Assembly (NCBI GenBank): GCA_903876625.1
Contig: CAIRAO010000306.1
Span: 1-34,070, forward strand
Origin: an uncultured Gallionellaceae bacterium
GTDB lineage: Bacteria > Pseudomonadota > Gammaproteobacteria > Burkholderiales > Gallionellaceae
DNA: 34,070 bases
Direction of reading: 5' to 3'
Part shown: piece by piece, positions 10,322-19,449 of the stretch
Numbering within the stretch: position 1 is the stretch's first letter
Layout: each line of letters opens with the position of its first letter
The notes under the pieces: generated by a model
Told to the model about the DNA's origin: nothing
Database searches by the model: none
Seen by the model: only the letters and a program-made list of their open reading frames with translations
Position numbers and translations under genes: made by a program

Positions 10322-11587
10322 TTACACCAAGCAGCGTTTATGCTCGATGTGGTATTCAAACTCTTTACGATAATGCTTGAGGAAGCCCTGCACCGGCCAA
10401 GCAGCCGCATCACCCAAAGCGCATATGGTGCGCCCGGCAATGTTGTTGCAAAGGTCCAGCAGCAGATCCAGATCTTCAGGCCGACCTTCACCATGTTCGA
10501 TACGATGCACAATGCGATACAACCAACCCGTGCCTTCACGGCAGGGTGTGCATTGACCGCAAGATTCTTCATGATAAAAATAAGATAACCGTTCCAGCGC
10601 TTTAACCATGCATGTCGTTTCATCCATCACGATGATCGCTCCGGTTCCGAGATACGAACCCGCTTTTTGGAGTGAATCAAAATCCATATTCACATCCATC
10701 ATTATTTCAGCAGGCAACACCGGCATAGAGGAACCACCGGGGATCACAGCCTTTAATTTGTTTCCACCACGCACACCGCCCGCCATTTCGAGCAACGTTT
10801 TGAAAGGTGTACCCATAGGTACTTCAAAATTACCCGGTTTATTCACATGACCAGACACGGAGAACAACTTGATTCCACCGCTATTCGGCACGCCCAAATC
10901 GGCGAATTTCTGACCGCCGTTATTGATGATGTAGGGTATGCTGGCAAAAGTCTCGGTATTGTTGATCGTAGTAGGCTTGCCGTACAAACCAAAACTTGCA
11001 GGAAAGGGCGGCTTGAAGCGAGGCTGACCTTTTTTTCCTTCAAGAGATTCGATCAAGGCAGTTTCTTCGCCGCACACATAAGCGCCATAGCCCAAATGAT
11101 TGTGCAAATTAAATTCAAAATCAGAACCAAGAATATTCTTGCCGAGAAAACCCGCCTTTAATGCTTCTTCAACAGCAGATTCCATGCGTTCATAGGCTTC
11201 AAAAATTTCACCATGAACGTAGTTGTAACCGGTCTTCACGCCCATTGTATAAGCAGCAATGGCCATTCCTTCGATCAGCATATGCGGATTAAAACGTAAA
11301 ATATCCCAATCCTTGCATGTTCCCGGTTCACCTTCATCGGAATTGCAGATGATATATTTATCGCCCTGATACTGGCGCGGCATGAAACTCCATTTAAGTC
11401 CGGTCGGAAATCCTGCACCACCTCGACCGCGCAGGCCCGATAATTTTACTTCTGCAACGATAGCTTCCGGAGCCATATGCTCTGAGAGTATCTTGCGCAA
11501 AGCTTGATAACCACCCACCTTGAGATAATTTTCAAGCGCCCAGGGTTGGTCAAAATGCATCGTACTTAGAATGATAGGAGCATTCAT
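10322..11587 (-). CDS. nuoF: NADH-quinone oxidoreductase subunit F (NADH- and FMN-binding)
   Basis: This 421-residue subunit oxidises NADH and passes electrons through FMN to cluster N3. The glycine-rich FMN/NADH loop [16 protein letters not shown] is at residues 51-66, and a second nucleotide-contacting segment ([13 protein letters not shown]) is at 81-93. The [4Fe-4S] ligands are C343, C346 and C349 ([15 protein letters not shown]) with C389. Length is normal. The first codons overlap the nuoE stop by four bases (11584-11587), so the two parts of the dehydrogenase tip are translationally coupled. Confidence 0.98.
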   Translation of the reverse strand: MNAPIILSTMHFDQPWALENYLKVGGYQALRKILSEHMAPEAIVAEVKLSGLRGRGGAGFPTGLKWSFMPRQYQGDKYIICNSDEGEPGTCKDWDILRFNPHMLIEGMAIAAYTMGVKTGYNYVHGEIFEAYERMESAVEEALKAGFLGKNILGSDFEFNLHNHLGYGAYVCGEETALIESLEGKKGQPRFKPPFPASFGLYGKPTTINNTETFASIPYIINNGGQKFADLGVPNSGGIKLFSVSGHVNKPGNFEVPMGTPFKTLLEMAGGVRGGNKLKAVIPGGSSMPVLPAEIMMDVNMDFDSLQKAGSYLGTGAIIVMDETTCMVKALERLSYFYHEESCGQCTPCREGTGWLYRIVHRIEHGEGRPEDLDLLLDLCNNIAGRTICALGDAAAWPVQGFLKHYRKEFEYHIEHKRCLV

Positions 11588-12081
11588 TGCTTGCCCCCCT
11601 TACTGCCAGCCTCAAGCTCGTCCAATATTTGATCGATTTTTTCTCCGGTCAAATGGCCACACAGCTTTCTGTTATTGATGGTAAACATCGGTGCAGCGAC
11701 ACAGGCTCCCATGCACTCTCCCTCACGCAAACCAAATTTACCATCGGCAGTGACTTCACCCAAACCTATTCCCAGCCTGTTTTTCAGGTGTAGCAAGGTT
11801 TCGCTTACTCCACTTAGCTGGCAGGAAAGATTGGTACAAACAGTCAGCGTAAACTCTCCCATCGATTTGAGTTTATACATATGGTAAAAAGTGGCGACCT
11901 CATACACCGCCATTTGCGGCATACCGATATAGGTAGCGATATCCGACATGTCTTCAGGGGCGATCCAGCCCTTTTCATCTTGTACAAAACGCAAAGCCGC
12001 CATCACGGCTGATTGCCTTTGGTCTGCCGGATATTTCTTAAATTCGCGGTCTATTTGTGTTTGAATTTTTTCAGATAACAT
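11584..12081 (-). CDS. nuoE: NADH-quinone oxidoreductase subunit E ([2Fe-2S])
   Basis: This 165-residue thioredoxin-fold subunit of the NADH dehydrogenase tip carries cluster N1a. The four ligands are C82 and C87 (VCTNLSC) and C123 and C127 (GECMGAC). The N-terminal helical bundle (residues 1-70) matches family expectation. Its ATG shares one base with the nuoD stop (TGATG at 12079-12083), and its end overlaps nuoF by four bases, giving tight coupling on both sides. Confidence 0.98.
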   Translation of the reverse strand: MLSEKIQTQIDREFKKYPADQRQSAVMAALRFVQDEKGWIAPEDMSDIATYIGMPQMAVYEVATFYHMYKLKSMGEFTLTVCTNLSCQLSGVSETLLHLKNRLGIGLGEVTADGKFGLREGECMGACVAAPMFTINNRKLCGHLTGEKIDQILDELEAGSKGGKQ

Positions 12082-13334
12082 CAGCGGTCTATCTCTCCAA
12101 AAACGATGTCTTGAGTGCCGATGATCGCCACCACATCAGCCAACATGTGACCATGGGTCATCTCGTTCAAAGATGCAAGATGAGGGAATCCGGCCGCACG
12201 AATCTTCATACGATATGGCTTGTTCGCTCCGTCTGAAACCAGGTAGATACCAAATTCGCCCTTTGGATGCTCCACCGCCGAATACACTTCACCTGCCGGC
12301 ACATGCATTCCTTCAGTGAAAAGTTTGAAATGGTGAATCAGTTCTTCCATATTCTGCTTCATCGCTTCCCGGTTGGGCGGAGCGAATTTATGGCTCTCCG
12401 TGATCACCGGACCGGGATTTTTTCGCAACCAATCGATACATTGTTTAATGATGCGATTGGATTGGCGCATCTCTTCGACACGAACCAGATATCGATCATA
12501 GCAATCGCCTTCAACGCCCACAGGGATATCAAAATCCAAACGGTCGTAAACTTCATAAGGTTGTTTTTTGCGCAAATCCCAGACAACACCGGAGCCACGC
12601 AACATCGGGCCGGTAAAGCCCAAAGCCAAAGCCCGCTCGGGCGTGACGACACCAATACCGACGGTACGCTGTTTCCAGATGCGGTTATCGGTCAACAAGG
12701 TTTCATACTCGTCGACATTGGCCGGGAAACGGTTACAAAAATCTTCCAGAAAATCGAGCAAGGAACCTTGTCGATTTTCGTTCATGCGTTTAACAGCAGA
12801 GGCATTATGGATCTTCGAAGCCGCATACTGGGGCATACTTTCAGGTAGATCACGGTAAACCCCACCTGGTCGGTAATAGGCTGCGTGCATACGTGCACCC
12901 GAAACGGCCTCATACGCATCGAACAAATCTTCGCGTTCGCGGAAGGTGTAGAAGAACATCGTCATGGCACCGAGGTCGATACCGGAAGCTCCAAGCCACA
13001 ACAGATGATTCTCGATACGTGTGATCTCGTCAAACATCACACGGATGTATTGGGCACGCAGCGGAACTTCAATGCCGGCCAGCTTTTCAATCGCCATGAC
13101 ATAAGCATGCTCGTTGCACATCATGGAAACATAATCCAGCCTATCCATGTAGGGCACGGATTGCAAAAATGTTTTATGCTCGGCCAATTTTTCGGTAGCG
13201 CGGTGCAGCAAGCCAATATGCGGATCGGCACGCTCAACCACTTCGCCATCCAACTCCAGAACTAGGCGTAAAACGCCGTGCGCGGCCGGATGTTGCGGAC
13301 CAAAGTTCATCGTGTAATTTTTAATTTCAGGCAT
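12081..13334 (-). CDS. nuoD: NADH-quinone oxidoreductase subunit D (49-kDa type)
   Basis: This 417-residue peripheral subunit is related to the large subunit of NiFe hydrogenases and forms much of the quinone site with NuoB. The N-terminal [19 protein letters not shown] loop (residues 10-28), with the quinone-contacting histidine, is intact. So are the [11 protein letters not shown] segment and the C-terminal [18 protein letters not shown] end. NuoC and NuoD are separate genes here, not fused as in E. coli, which is the betaproteobacterial arrangement. The ATG at 13334 has an AGGGAA ribosome site and the gene lies 22 bp after nuoC. Confidence 0.98.
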   Translation of the reverse strand: MPEIKNYTMNFGPQHPAAHGVLRLVLELDGEVVERADPHIGLLHRATEKLAEHKTFLQSVPYMDRLDYVSMMCNEHAYVMAIEKLAGIEVPLRAQYIRVMFDEITRIENHLLWLGASGIDLGAMTMFFYTFREREDLFDAYEAVSGARMHAAYYRPGGVYRDLPESMPQYAASKIHNASAVKRMNENRQGSLLDFLEDFCNRFPANVDEYETLLTDNRIWKQRTVGIGVVTPERALALGFTGPMLRGSGVVWDLRKKQPYEVYDRLDFDIPVGVEGDCYDRYLVRVEEMRQSNRIIKQCIDWLRKNPGPVITESHKFAPPNREAMKQNMEELIHHFKLFTEGMHVPAGEVYSAVEHPKGEFGIYLVSDGANKPYRMKIRAAGFPHLASLNEMTHGHMLADVVAIIGTQDIVFGEIDR

Positions 13335-13356
13335 TACGTTTCCCTATGCTCTTATC

Positions 13357-13992
13357 TCAATGACGACTGTATTTTTCTTCGCGGACAATACGCGGTGTAA
13401 TTTCGCGAGGCTCCACGGTAACCGGTTGGTAGATCACCCTGCGTTGCTCCGCGTCATAACGCATCTCGACATTCCCGGACAGCGGAAAGTCTTTGCGGAA
13501 TGGGTTGCCCACAAAACCATAATCCGTCAGCAGACGACGCAAATCCGGATGACCCAGAAAAATAATACCGTATAAATCGAACGCTTCCCGCTCAAACCAA
13601 TTGGCTGACGGCCATATTTCAATGGCGGAATTCAGTGTTGGCATCGCGTCATCCGGGGCAAACACTCTGACGCGCAAACGCATGTTGTGCTCTACAGAAA
13701 GCAAGTGATAAACAGCAGCAAAGCGCTGTTTAAACTGGTTTGGCGAACCATTGTCCAGATAGGCGCCCCCCTCACACACATCGCTTCCGTAGGAGGAATA
13801 ATCAATACCGCAAATATCGATCAATTGCTCAAAATGAAATTTTGATTCATCGCGCAATTGCGTAAATACGCCCAGCATGTCACTTGAACCAACAACCAGT
13901 GTCAATTCGCCAAGCTTGTTTTCCAAACTAACCACCTTGTCGGAAAACACTTCTTTCAAACTTTCGCCCAGCATATTCAATTCGTCAGACAT
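13357..13992 (-). CDS. nuoC: NADH-quinone oxidoreductase subunit C (30-kDa type)
   Basis: This 211-residue structural subunit of the complex I peripheral arm contains the family signature [22 protein letters not shown] (from about residue 132), followed by RRLLTDYGF and [11 protein letters not shown]. It forms a stable module with NuoB, NuoD and NuoI and binds no cofactor. The ATG at 13992 is preceded by TAGGAAG and starts 7 bp after the nuoB stop. Length fits the unfused betaproteobacterial form. Confidence 0.97.
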   Translation of the reverse strand: MSDELNMLGESLKEVFSDKVVSLENKLGELTLVVGSSDMLGVFTQLRDESKFHFEQLIDICGIDYSSYGSDVCEGGAYLDNGSPNQFKQRFAAVYHLLSVEHNMRLRVRVFAPDDAMPTLNSAIEIWPSANWFEREAFDLYGIIFLGHPDLRRLLTDYGFVGNPFRKDFPLSGNVEMRYDAEQRRVIYQPVTVEPREITPRIVREEKYSRH

Positions 13993-13999
13993 TTTCTTC

Positions 14000-14479
14000 C
14001 TAACGCGCGATGGTATTGGTTCGATTAATTTTATTTTGCAACTGGATCACGCCAAAGAGCAATGCTTCTGCAGTCGGGGGACACCCGGGAACATAGATAT
14101 CTACCGGAATGATACGGTCACAACCGCGCACCACAGAATACGAATAATGGTAGTAACCGCCGCCATTGGCACACGAACCCATTGAAATCACGAAACGCGG
14201 CTCAGCCATCTGATCATAGACCTTGCGCAAGGCCGGTGCCATTTTATTGCACAGCGTTCCAGCAACGATCATCAGATCCGATTGTCTGGGGCTAGGGCGA
14301 AATGCACCCGCTCCAAAACGATCCAAATCATAGCGCGACAAAGCCACATGCATCATTTCTACCGCACAACACGCCAAGCCGAAAGTCATTGGCCACAGCG
14401 AACCGGTACGGGTGTAATTGATTACGGTATCCAAAGAGGTGGTAACAAACCCCTTTTCGAGAAGCCCTTCTATTCCCAT
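14000..14479 (-). CDS. nuoB: NADH-quinone oxidoreductase subunit B (cluster N2)
   Basis: This 159-residue subunit carries the terminal cluster N2 that reduces quinone. The ligands C37 and C38 ([10 protein letters not shown]), C103 (GSCANG) and C133 (PGCPP) are all present. The frame is open up to an ATG at 14500, but I chose the ATG at 14479. The strong ribosome site AAGGAG lies 7 bases before it, and the protein then begins [14 protein letters not shown], as in relatives. With this start it overlaps the end of nuoA by only 10 bases (14470-14479). Downstream nuoC follows after 7 bp. Confidence 0.97.
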   Translation of the reverse strand: MGIEGLLEKGFVTTSLDTVINYTRTGSLWPMTFGLACCAVEMMHVALSRYDLDRFGAGAFRPSPRQSDLMIVAGTLCNKMAPALRKVYDQMAEPRFVISMGSCANGGGYYHYSYSVVRGCDRIIPVDIYVPGCPPTAEALLFGVIQLQNKINRTNTIAR

Positions 14480-14826
14480 TCCAACGCTCCTTTCATCCAT
14501 TCATAGATAAAACCCACCACCAGGATGGCCAGGAAAATCATCATTGAGAAGAAACCATACAGACCAATTTCCTTAAGCACTATCGCCCAGGGAAACAGAA
14601 ATGCAATTTCGAGATCGAACAGAATAAACAGGATGGCAACCAGATAGTAGCGCACGTCAAATTTCATGCGCGCATCTTCGAATGCCTCGAAGCCGCACTC
14701 GTAGGGAGAAAGCTTTGCGCTATCGGGCCGATGAGGAGCAGCGAACCTCCCCAAAAGCAATGGGATAACCCCGACGGCCAAACCGACACAAATGAACAAC
14801 AAAACCGGAAAATAACTTTCCAACAT
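14470..14826 (-). CDS. nuoA: NADH-quinone oxidoreductase subunit A
   Basis: This 118-residue membrane subunit has three transmembrane helices and is the first nuo gene. The loop [24 protein letters not shown] (about residues 39-62, split here across the conserved Cys and Asp/Glu positions) is the family hallmark. The [11 protein letters not shown] helix follows. The ATG at 14826 has a strong GGGGGAG ribosome site 6 bases upstream. About 100 bp separate it from the tRNA-Leu gene. No convincing promoter is visible in that gap, so transcription may continue from tpiA. Confidence 0.97.
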   Translation of the reverse strand: MLESYFPVLLFICVGLAVGVIPLLLGRFAAPHRPDSAKLSPYECGFEAFEDARMKFDVRYYLVAILFILFDLEIAFLFPWAIVLKEIGLYGFFSMMIFLAILVVGFIYEWMKGALEWE

Positions 14827-14926
14827 ACTGATCTCCCCCGCATGTGGTACTCGAAGAGTGTAGCCACATGCCTCTCCGATTTATATTATTTTAACCCAAC
14901 CAACACTCGGTACATTAGCTAAATTT

Positions 14927-15013
14927 TGGTGCGGGGCAAGGGACTCGAACCCTCACGTCCTTACGGACACAGCCACCTCAAGGCTGCGCGTCTACCAATT
15001 CCGCCAACTCCGC
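14927..15013 (-). tRNA. tRNA-Leu (anticodon GAG)
   Basis: This 87-nt class II tRNA includes an encoded CCA end (14927-14929). The anticodon stem CAGCC/GGCTG encloses the loop TTGAGGT, giving anticodon GAG (reads CUC and CUU). The long variable arm GTCC-GTAA-GGAC and the T arm GAGGG-TTCGAGT-CCCTT are clear. The acceptor stem GCGGAGT/GCCCCGC contains an A-C mismatch at pair 5-68 and a U-G at pair 7-66. It lies between secG and nuoA, 27 bp after secG, the usual betaproteobacterial position. Confidence 0.95.
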
Positions 15014-15040
15014 ATTAAATACAATTTTTATTTTTATAAA

Positions 15041-15397
15041 TTATCTCGGTACTTCTTTCGATTTCGAACCAGCAACATCTGCTTCAGGTGCCGGAGCAGG
15101 CACAACTTGCGGCACAATTTTACTTGTGTCGACTTTATCCATTACACCCTGACCTTGACTCTGGGCCGGATGTGCATAAATATAAGTTAAAGAAAGACTC
15201 GTCACAAAGAAAATAGTCGCTGCTACAGCAGTACTTCTGCTTAAAAAATTAGCCGAACCACTGGATCCGAATAAACTTCCTGCCGAACCAGTGCCGAAAG
15301 CCGCGCCCATATCAGCGCCCTTGCCATGCTGAATCAACACCAGACCAATCAACACTATCGCAGTCAAAACATGAACAACCCAAACTAACGTTTCCAC
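15041..15397 (-). CDS. secG: Protein-export membrane protein SecG
   Basis: This small subunit of the SecYEG translocon supports SecA-driven protein export. It has two transmembrane helices (about residues 3-22 and 53-72) joined by the family loop LIQHGKGADMGAAFG followed by GSAGSLFGSSGSANFLSR. The C-terminal tail is Pro/Ala-rich. I chose a GTG start at 15397, giving 118 residues beginning VETLVWVVHVL. GGAG lies 6-7 bases before it, and homologues start at the same point. An in-frame TTG at 15409 would itself contain the ribosome site. The gene follows tpiA after 38 bp. Confidence 0.93.
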   Translation of the reverse strand: METLVWVVHVLTAIVLIGLVLIQHGKGADMGAAFGTGSAGSLFGSSGSANFLSRSTAVAATIFFVTSLSLTYIYAHPAQSQGQGVMDKVDTSKIVPQVVPAPAPEADVAGSKSKEVPR

Positions 15398-15435
15398 ACA
15401 ACACTCCAAAAATCAAAAATTTCTTAAAAAAACAG

Positions 15436-16191
15436 CTACTTTTGTGCCGCACGGCAGATAGCGATAAAGTCATCTGCGATCAAAGCTGCCCCGCCAATCA
15501 GTCCGCCATCAATATCCGGCATGGCAAACAACTCGGCGGCATTCGCTGCCTTTACGCTACCCCCATAGAGTATACACAAGGCTTGTGCAACTTGACTATC
15601 TTGTTTTGCAACTCGTTGCCTAATAAATAAATGTACTGCCTGCGCCTGAACAGGTGAAGCCGTTTTGCCGGTTCCAATTGCCCACACCGGCTCGTAAGCC
15701 ACTACCGCTTTTGCCAAGCCCTTGGTGCCTGCGCGATCAAGTACTGCATCCAACTGCGTTGCCACTATTTGTTCAGTCACTCCCGCGTCACGCTCTGCCA
15801 GCGTTTCTCCTACGCAGAATATCGGCGTCATTCCTGCTTTGAGAGCAGCATCAAACTTTGCCGAAGCAATATCATTGCTTTCGTGAAAAAGTCCCCTGCG
15901 TTCAGAATGCCCGATAATGACATAACGGCAAGCGAAGTCTGAAAGCATTCCCGGAGAAACTGCCCCAGTAAATGCTCCCTCTTCATATTGATTTAGGTTC
16001 TGTGCCCCCCAAGCGACGTTTGTCGCCTGAAGCATTGATTGCGCCTGAGCAAGGTACGGATAAGGTACACAAACTGCAAAATCCGCTCCCTTCAAGTCAC
16101 GTACACCAGCAACAACTTTATTCAACAATACCGTGTTGGAAGCCATACGCCCATGCATTTTCCAATTACCAACCACTAATTTGCGGCGCAT
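15436..16191 (-). CDS. tpiA: Triosephosphate isomerase
   Basis: This cytoplasmic TIM-barrel enzyme interconverts dihydroxyacetone phosphate and glyceraldehyde 3-phosphate in glycolysis and gluconeogenesis. Catalytic residues are visible as K11 (GNWKM), H95 (IIGHSERR) and E167 (AYEPVWAIGTGK), and the phosphate loop LYGGSVK is near the C-terminus. The frame is open for 65 more codons upstream. I chose the ATG at 16191, which gives 251 residues starting MRRKLVVGNWKM, the normal length. It has GGGGAG about 7 bases upstream. The sequence beyond it is promoter and leader. It heads the tpiA-secG-tRNA-nuo series. Confidence 0.97.
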   Translation of the reverse strand: MRRKLVVGNWKMHGRMASNTVLLNKVVAGVRDLKGADFAVCVPYPYLAQAQSMLQATNVAWGAQNLNQYEEGAFTGAVSPGMLSDFACRYVIIGHSERRGLFHESNDIASAKFDAALKAGMTPIFCVGETLAERDAGVTEQIVATQLDAVLDRAGTKGLAKAVVAYEPVWAIGTGKTASPVQAQAVHLFIRQRVAKQDSQVAQALCILYGGSVKAANAAELFAMPDIDGGLIGGAALIADDFIAICRAAQK

Positions 16192-16222
16192 CCAATACTC
16201 CCCACAGCTTCGAAAGACGCGA

Positions 16223-16251
16223 ATCCTACCTGCGAAAACCTCAACGGTCAA
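16223..16251 (-). promoter_or_regulatory. Sigma70-like promoter of tpiA-secG (and possibly nuo)
   Basis: On the minus strand TTGACC (16246-16251) and TAGGAT (16223-16228) are separated by exactly 17 bases. A start of transcription near 16216 would leave a leader of about 25 bases containing the GGGGAG ribosome site of tpiA. Position and spacing are good; activity is inferred. Confidence 0.5.
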
Positions 16252-16335
16252 TCTTGCACTTGGGGCAACAGAGGTCAAATTGCTTAATCTGGCATAAACA
16301 TAACCAAAGCCTAACTTCACTCGCATTTCATCAAT

Positions 16336-16353
16336 ATGTAATAATTGTGTAAC
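16336..16353 (+). promoter_or_regulatory. Candidate Pho box upstream of pstS
   Basis: The 18 bases ATGTAATAATTGTGTAAC contain TGTAA twice with an 11-base period, the geometry of PhoB half-sites (CTGTCAT repeats every 11 bases). About 12 of 18 positions match the consensus. A -10-like TATAAC follows at 16362-16367, about the usual distance, and the pstS start is 62 bases farther. A PhoB gene is not in the window, so regulation is inferred from sequence and from pst biology. Confidence 0.4.
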
Positions 16354-16428
16354 ATATTCTCTATAACATGAGATACGCTGAATCACGGCAAATAGCGTTG
16401 CTATCGAAAATATCTTTTAGGAGAAAAC

Positions 16429-17472
16429 ATGAGCAAATTGAATCAACTTCTGGCTAGTATCGGCGTAACCGCCGCACTGCTATCTGCCGGTACAGCTATG
16501 GCGTCTGACATTACCGGCGCGGGCGCTACATTTCCTTACCCTATTTACGCTAAATGGGCTGAAGCCTACAAAGCACAAACTGGAGTTGGTCTTAACTACC
16601 AATCCATCGGTTCCGGTGGTGGCATCAAGCAAATCACCGCAAAGACAGTTAATTTCGGTGCATCTGACAAACCACTGACATCTGAAACACTGGCCAAAGA
16701 TGGTCTGGTTCAGTTTCCAACCGTTATCGGTGGAGTAGTTCCAGTTATAAACGTTGAGGGCGTAGAAGCCGGCCAATTGAAAATCACCGGTGAAACACTG
16801 GCTGCCATTTATATGGGCAAGATCACTAAATGGAATGACCCAAAACTGGCTGCCGACAATAAAGGTCTTAAGTTGCCGGAAACTGATATCACTGTAGTTC
16901 ATCGTTCTGACGGTTCCGGTACTTCCTTCATTTTCACTACCTACCTTTCTCAAGTCAGCCCAGAATGGAAATCCAGCGTGGGTGCGGATGCTGCTGTGCA
17001 ATGGCCTACAGGCATGGGCGGCAAGGGCAACGAAGGTGTTGCAGCCAACGTAAAAAGCATCAAGAACGCCATTGGTTATGTTGAATATGCCTATGCAAAA
17101 CAAAACAAAATGACCTATGTGCAATTGAAAAATCGCGATGGTCAATTTGTTAAGCCTGATGATACCAACTTCAAAGCAGCAGCAGCCAATGCAACATGGA
17201 AAGCAGAAGAAAACTTCTTTCAGATCCTGACCAATCAAATTGGCAAAGATAGCTGGCCAATCAGCGGCGCAACTTTTATCTTGATGCATGCTAAAGAAGA
17301 AGATGCTGCAACTGCCAAGGATGTGCTTAAATTCTTTGACTGGGCTTACAGCAACGGCGATAAGATGGCAGCCGAGTTGGATTATGTTCCTTTGCCTGAC
17401 GCACTCAAGAAACAAATTCGCGATTCCTGGAAAGCACAGATCAAAGGTGCCGATGGAAAATCTGTTTGGTAA
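16429..17472 (+). CDS. pstS: Periplasmic phosphate-binding protein PstS
   Basis: This 347-residue periplasmic protein captures inorganic phosphate and delivers it to the PstCAB transporter. It has a signal peptide with likely cleavage after TAMA (A25/S26). Phosphate-contacting segments are typical: GAGATFPYPIY (from 29), SIGSGGGIKQI, GASDKPL and HRSDGSGTSFIF. The C-terminus YVPLPDALKKQIRDSW is also family-like. The ATG at 16429 has TAGGAG 5 bases upstream. It is the first gene of pstSCAB, preceded by a Pho-box-like repeat and followed by 155 bp of hairpin-forming sequence that may raise pstS expression above that of the membrane subunits. Confidence 0.97.
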   Translation: MSKLNQLLASIGVTAALLSAGTAMASDITGAGATFPYPIYAKWAEAYKAQTGVGLNYQSIGSGGGIKQITAKTVNFGASDKPLTSETLAKDGLVQFPTVIGGVVPVINVEGVEAGQLKITGETLAAIYMGKITKWNDPKLAADNKGLKLPETDITVVHRSDGSGTSFIFTTYLSQVSPEWKSSVGADAAVQWPTGMGGKGNEGVAANVKSIKNAIGYVEYAYAKQNKMTYVQLKNRDGQFVKPDDTNFKAAAANATWKAEENFFQILTNQIGKDSWPISGATFILMHAKEEDAATAKDVLKFFDWAYSNGDKMAAELDYVPLPDALKKQIRDSWKAQIKGADGKSVW

Positions 17473-17491
17473 TATCAAAGTAATAGTTTAG

Positions 17492-17518
17492 AAGCATGCG
17501 AAATTATTACGCATGCTT
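17492..17518 (+). terminator. Hairpin after pstS (partial terminator or 3' stabiliser)
   Basis: A perfect 9-bp stem AAGCATGCG/CGCATGCTT with a 9-base loop begins 20 bases after the pstS stop. Only TTTATAG follows, so termination would be weak. A role as attenuator or mRNA 3'-end protector between pstS and pstC is more likely. Confidence 0.5.
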
Positions 17519-17550
17519 TATAGTCCGGTTCGGGGGGATAAGTTCCCCCT

Positions 17551-17602
17551 CGAATTTTGAAAATTGATTTTGAAAACGACTAAGATCAATTTTCAAAATT
17601 TG
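17551..17602 (+). promoter_or_regulatory. Long AT-rich inverted repeat between pstS and pstC
   Basis: A 16-bp perfect inverted repeat (17553-17568 AATTTTGAAAATTGAT with 17585-17600) extends to 18 bp with one G-U and one more pair. The loop is 16 bases. It ends 25 bases before the pstC ATG, so in mRNA it would lie just upstream of pstC translation. A smaller GGGGGA/TCCCCC hairpin lies before it (about 17533-17549). A processing, stability or attenuation role is inferred. Confidence 0.5.
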
Positions 17603-17627
17603 AAGAACTTAAAATTTAAAGCACAAA

Positions 17628-18590
17628 ATGCCAACGTCACTTCGCGACAACCAATTAAAGCGCCAGAATCTGCTTGATATACTTTTCCGCAACGTAACAC
17701 GTTTGTGCGCGTTCGGCGTTCTCGCTTTGCTGGTCAGCATCATCATTTCTTTGGTCATCTCCAGCTCATTGGCTATGAATCAATTCGGGTTTGGTTTTTT
17801 AACCAGCGCTGACTGGAATCCGGTAACGGAGAAATTCGGTGCGCTGGTGCCTATAGTTGGCACACTGGCAACCTCAATCATCGCTTTATTGATCGCGATT
17901 CCTGTCAGTTTTGGTATCGCCATTTTCCTCACCGAATTATCTCCACAATGGATGCGCAGACCGCTCGGAATTGCAATTGAACTGCTGGCGGGTATTCCAA
18001 GCATCATTTACGGCATGTGGGGTTTGTTTGTTTTCGTGCCCATCTTTGCCGATCATATCGAACCCTGGATCAATAATAATCTTGGGCAACTTCCCGTCAT
18101 ATCGCCCTTGTTCTCAGGGCCGAACTTGGGCATCAGCGTTCTGGCTGCCGGTATTATTTTGGCAATCATGGTCATTCCGTTCATCGCATCGGTGATGCGC
18201 GACGTGTTCGATGTTGTTCCATCTCTTCTGAAAGAATCCGCTTACGGCTTAGGAGCGACAACCTGGGAAGTCATGTACCAAGTCGTGCTGCCCTACACCA
18301 AGATCGGCGTGGTTGGCGGCATCATGTTGGGATTGGGCCGCGCCTTGGGGGAAACCATGGCGGTAACCTTCGTCATCGGCAATGCACACCAACTGAGCGC
18401 TTCACTACTGAAACCGGGCAATAGTATTTCTTCCGCGTTAGCCAATGAGTTTACCGAAGCAGTCGGTGATTTATATACCTCTGCTTTGGTTGAACTTGGT
18501 TTGATCTTATTTTTCATCACCTTTGTTGTTCTTTCGATAGCACGTCTATTGTTATACCGTCTGGCACAAAATGAAGGGCGTGGAGCCTGA
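17628..18590 (+). CDS. pstC: Phosphate ABC transporter permease PstC
   Basis: This 320-residue inner-membrane permease forms the phosphate channel with PstA. About six transmembrane helices are visible, starting with residues 27-50. The cytoplasmic loop [21 protein letters not shown], which contacts PstB (EAA motif), precedes [21 protein letters not shown], a family signature. Length is normal. The ribosome site is weak (GAAGAA more than 20 bases upstream), in keeping with lower expression than pstS. The pstA start follows 1 base after the stop. Confidence 0.96.
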   Translation: MPTSLRDNQLKRQNLLDILFRNVTRLCAFGVLALLVSIIISLVISSSLAMNQFGFGFLTSADWNPVTEKFGALVPIVGTLATSIIALLIAIPVSFGIAIFLTELSPQWMRRPLGIAIELLAGIPSIIYGMWGLFVFVPIFADHIEPWINNNLGQLPVISPLFSGPNLGISVLAAGIILAIMVIPFIASVMRDVFDVVPSLLKESAYGLGATTWEVMYQVVLPYTKIGVVGGIMLGLGRALGETMAVTFVIGNAHQLSASLLKPGNSISSALANEFTEAVGDLYTSALVELGLILFFITFVVLSIARLLLYRLAQNEGRGA

Positions 18591-18591
18591 T

Positions 18592-19437
18592 ATGTTTACT
18601 CTGTATGGACGTCGTCGATTCGTCAATTTGCTAAGCTTGGGCATTTCCGTGCTTGCCATGGCATTTGGTCTGTTTTGGCTGGGCTGGATTCTGCTGACCT
18701 TGCTGGTACAAGGTCTGCCAGGAATGAATATGACGATTTTTACGCAGACCACGCCCCCTCCCGGCAGTATGGGTGGTCTGAGCAATGCCATTTGGGGAAG
18801 TCTGATGATGACTTTTCTTGCCACTCTCATTGGTACGCCAATTGGAATTTTAGCCGGAACTTATCTGGCAGAATTCGGACAACGCGGCTGGCTCTCGCCG
18901 GTAACACGTTTTATTAACGATATTTTATTATCTGCTCCCTCCATCGTAATCGGCTTATTCGTTTATGCTGTTTACGTTATCAAGATCGGTCATTTTTCCG
19001 GTTGGGGTGGTGCCTTCGCACTTTCCATCATCGTGATACCTGTTGTTATTCGAACGACTGAAAATATGTTGCGCCTGATTCCAAACAGCCTGCGTGAAGC
19101 AGCAGCAGCGCTAGGTGCACCACAATGGAAAGTCATCAGTTTTGTCACTTTGCGCGCCGCACGGGCAGGTATCCTTACAGGTATCCTGCTGGCCATTGCG
19201 CGTATCAGTGGTGAAACGGCTCCATTGCTGTTTACCGCATTGAACAATCAGTTTTTTAGCAATAACATGAACCAACCGATGGCCAATTTGCCGGTTGTTA
19301 TTTTTCAATTCGCCATGAGTCCATATGATGACTGGCGCAGTCTCGCCTGGGCCGGAGCGCTTCTCATTACATTTAGCGTACTCACGCTAAATATTGTCGC
19401 ACGTGTTCTGTTCCGTCAAAAAGCCAATACAAATTAA
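18592..19437 (+). CDS. pstA: Phosphate ABC transporter permease PstA
   Basis: This 281-residue inner-membrane partner of PstC has six predicted helices. The EAA loop [21 protein letters not shown] and the [17 protein letters not shown] segment are typical of PstA, as is [18 protein letters not shown] in the first periplasmic part. An in-frame ATG at 18571 lies within pstC and has no ribosome site. I chose the ATG at 18592, which has GGAG 7 bases upstream and gives [12 protein letters not shown], like relatives. It begins one base after the pstC stop, so translation is probably coupled. Confidence 0.95.
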   Translation: MFTLYGRRRFVNLLSLGISVLAMAFGLFWLGWILLTLLVQGLPGMNMTIFTQTTPPPGSMGGLSNAIWGSLMMTFLATLIGTPIGILAGTYLAEFGQRGWLSPVTRFINDILLSAPSIVIGLFVYAVYVIKIGHFSGWGGAFALSIIVIPVVIRTTENMLRLIPNSLREAAAALGAPQWKVISFVTLRAARAGILTGILLAIARISGETAPLLFTALNNQFFSNNMNQPMANLPVVIFQFAMSPYDDWRSLAWAGALLITFSVLTLNIVARVLFRQKANTN

Positions 19438-19449
19438 GGAAGCAAGCAG

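Noticed and set aside
12267-12848. A 193-codon open frame on the plus strand opposite nuoD
   Set aside because: It is a shadow of a highly conserved gene, with no start signal or domain of its own.
14480-14500. An earlier start of nuoB giving seven extra residues
   Set aside because: The ribosome site AAGGAG falls inside that extension and is correctly spaced for the ATG at 14479.
16192-16386. A 65-codon N-terminal extension of tpiA
   Set aside because: The extension matches no triosephosphate isomerase, while the internal ATG has a ribosome site and gives the standard 251 residues. The segment holds the promoter instead.
16480-17478. A 332-codon open frame on the minus strand opposite pstS
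   Set aside because: Its composition is improbable (many Cys and Phe), it has no ribosome site, and the pstS strand has a signal peptide and complete ligand motifs.
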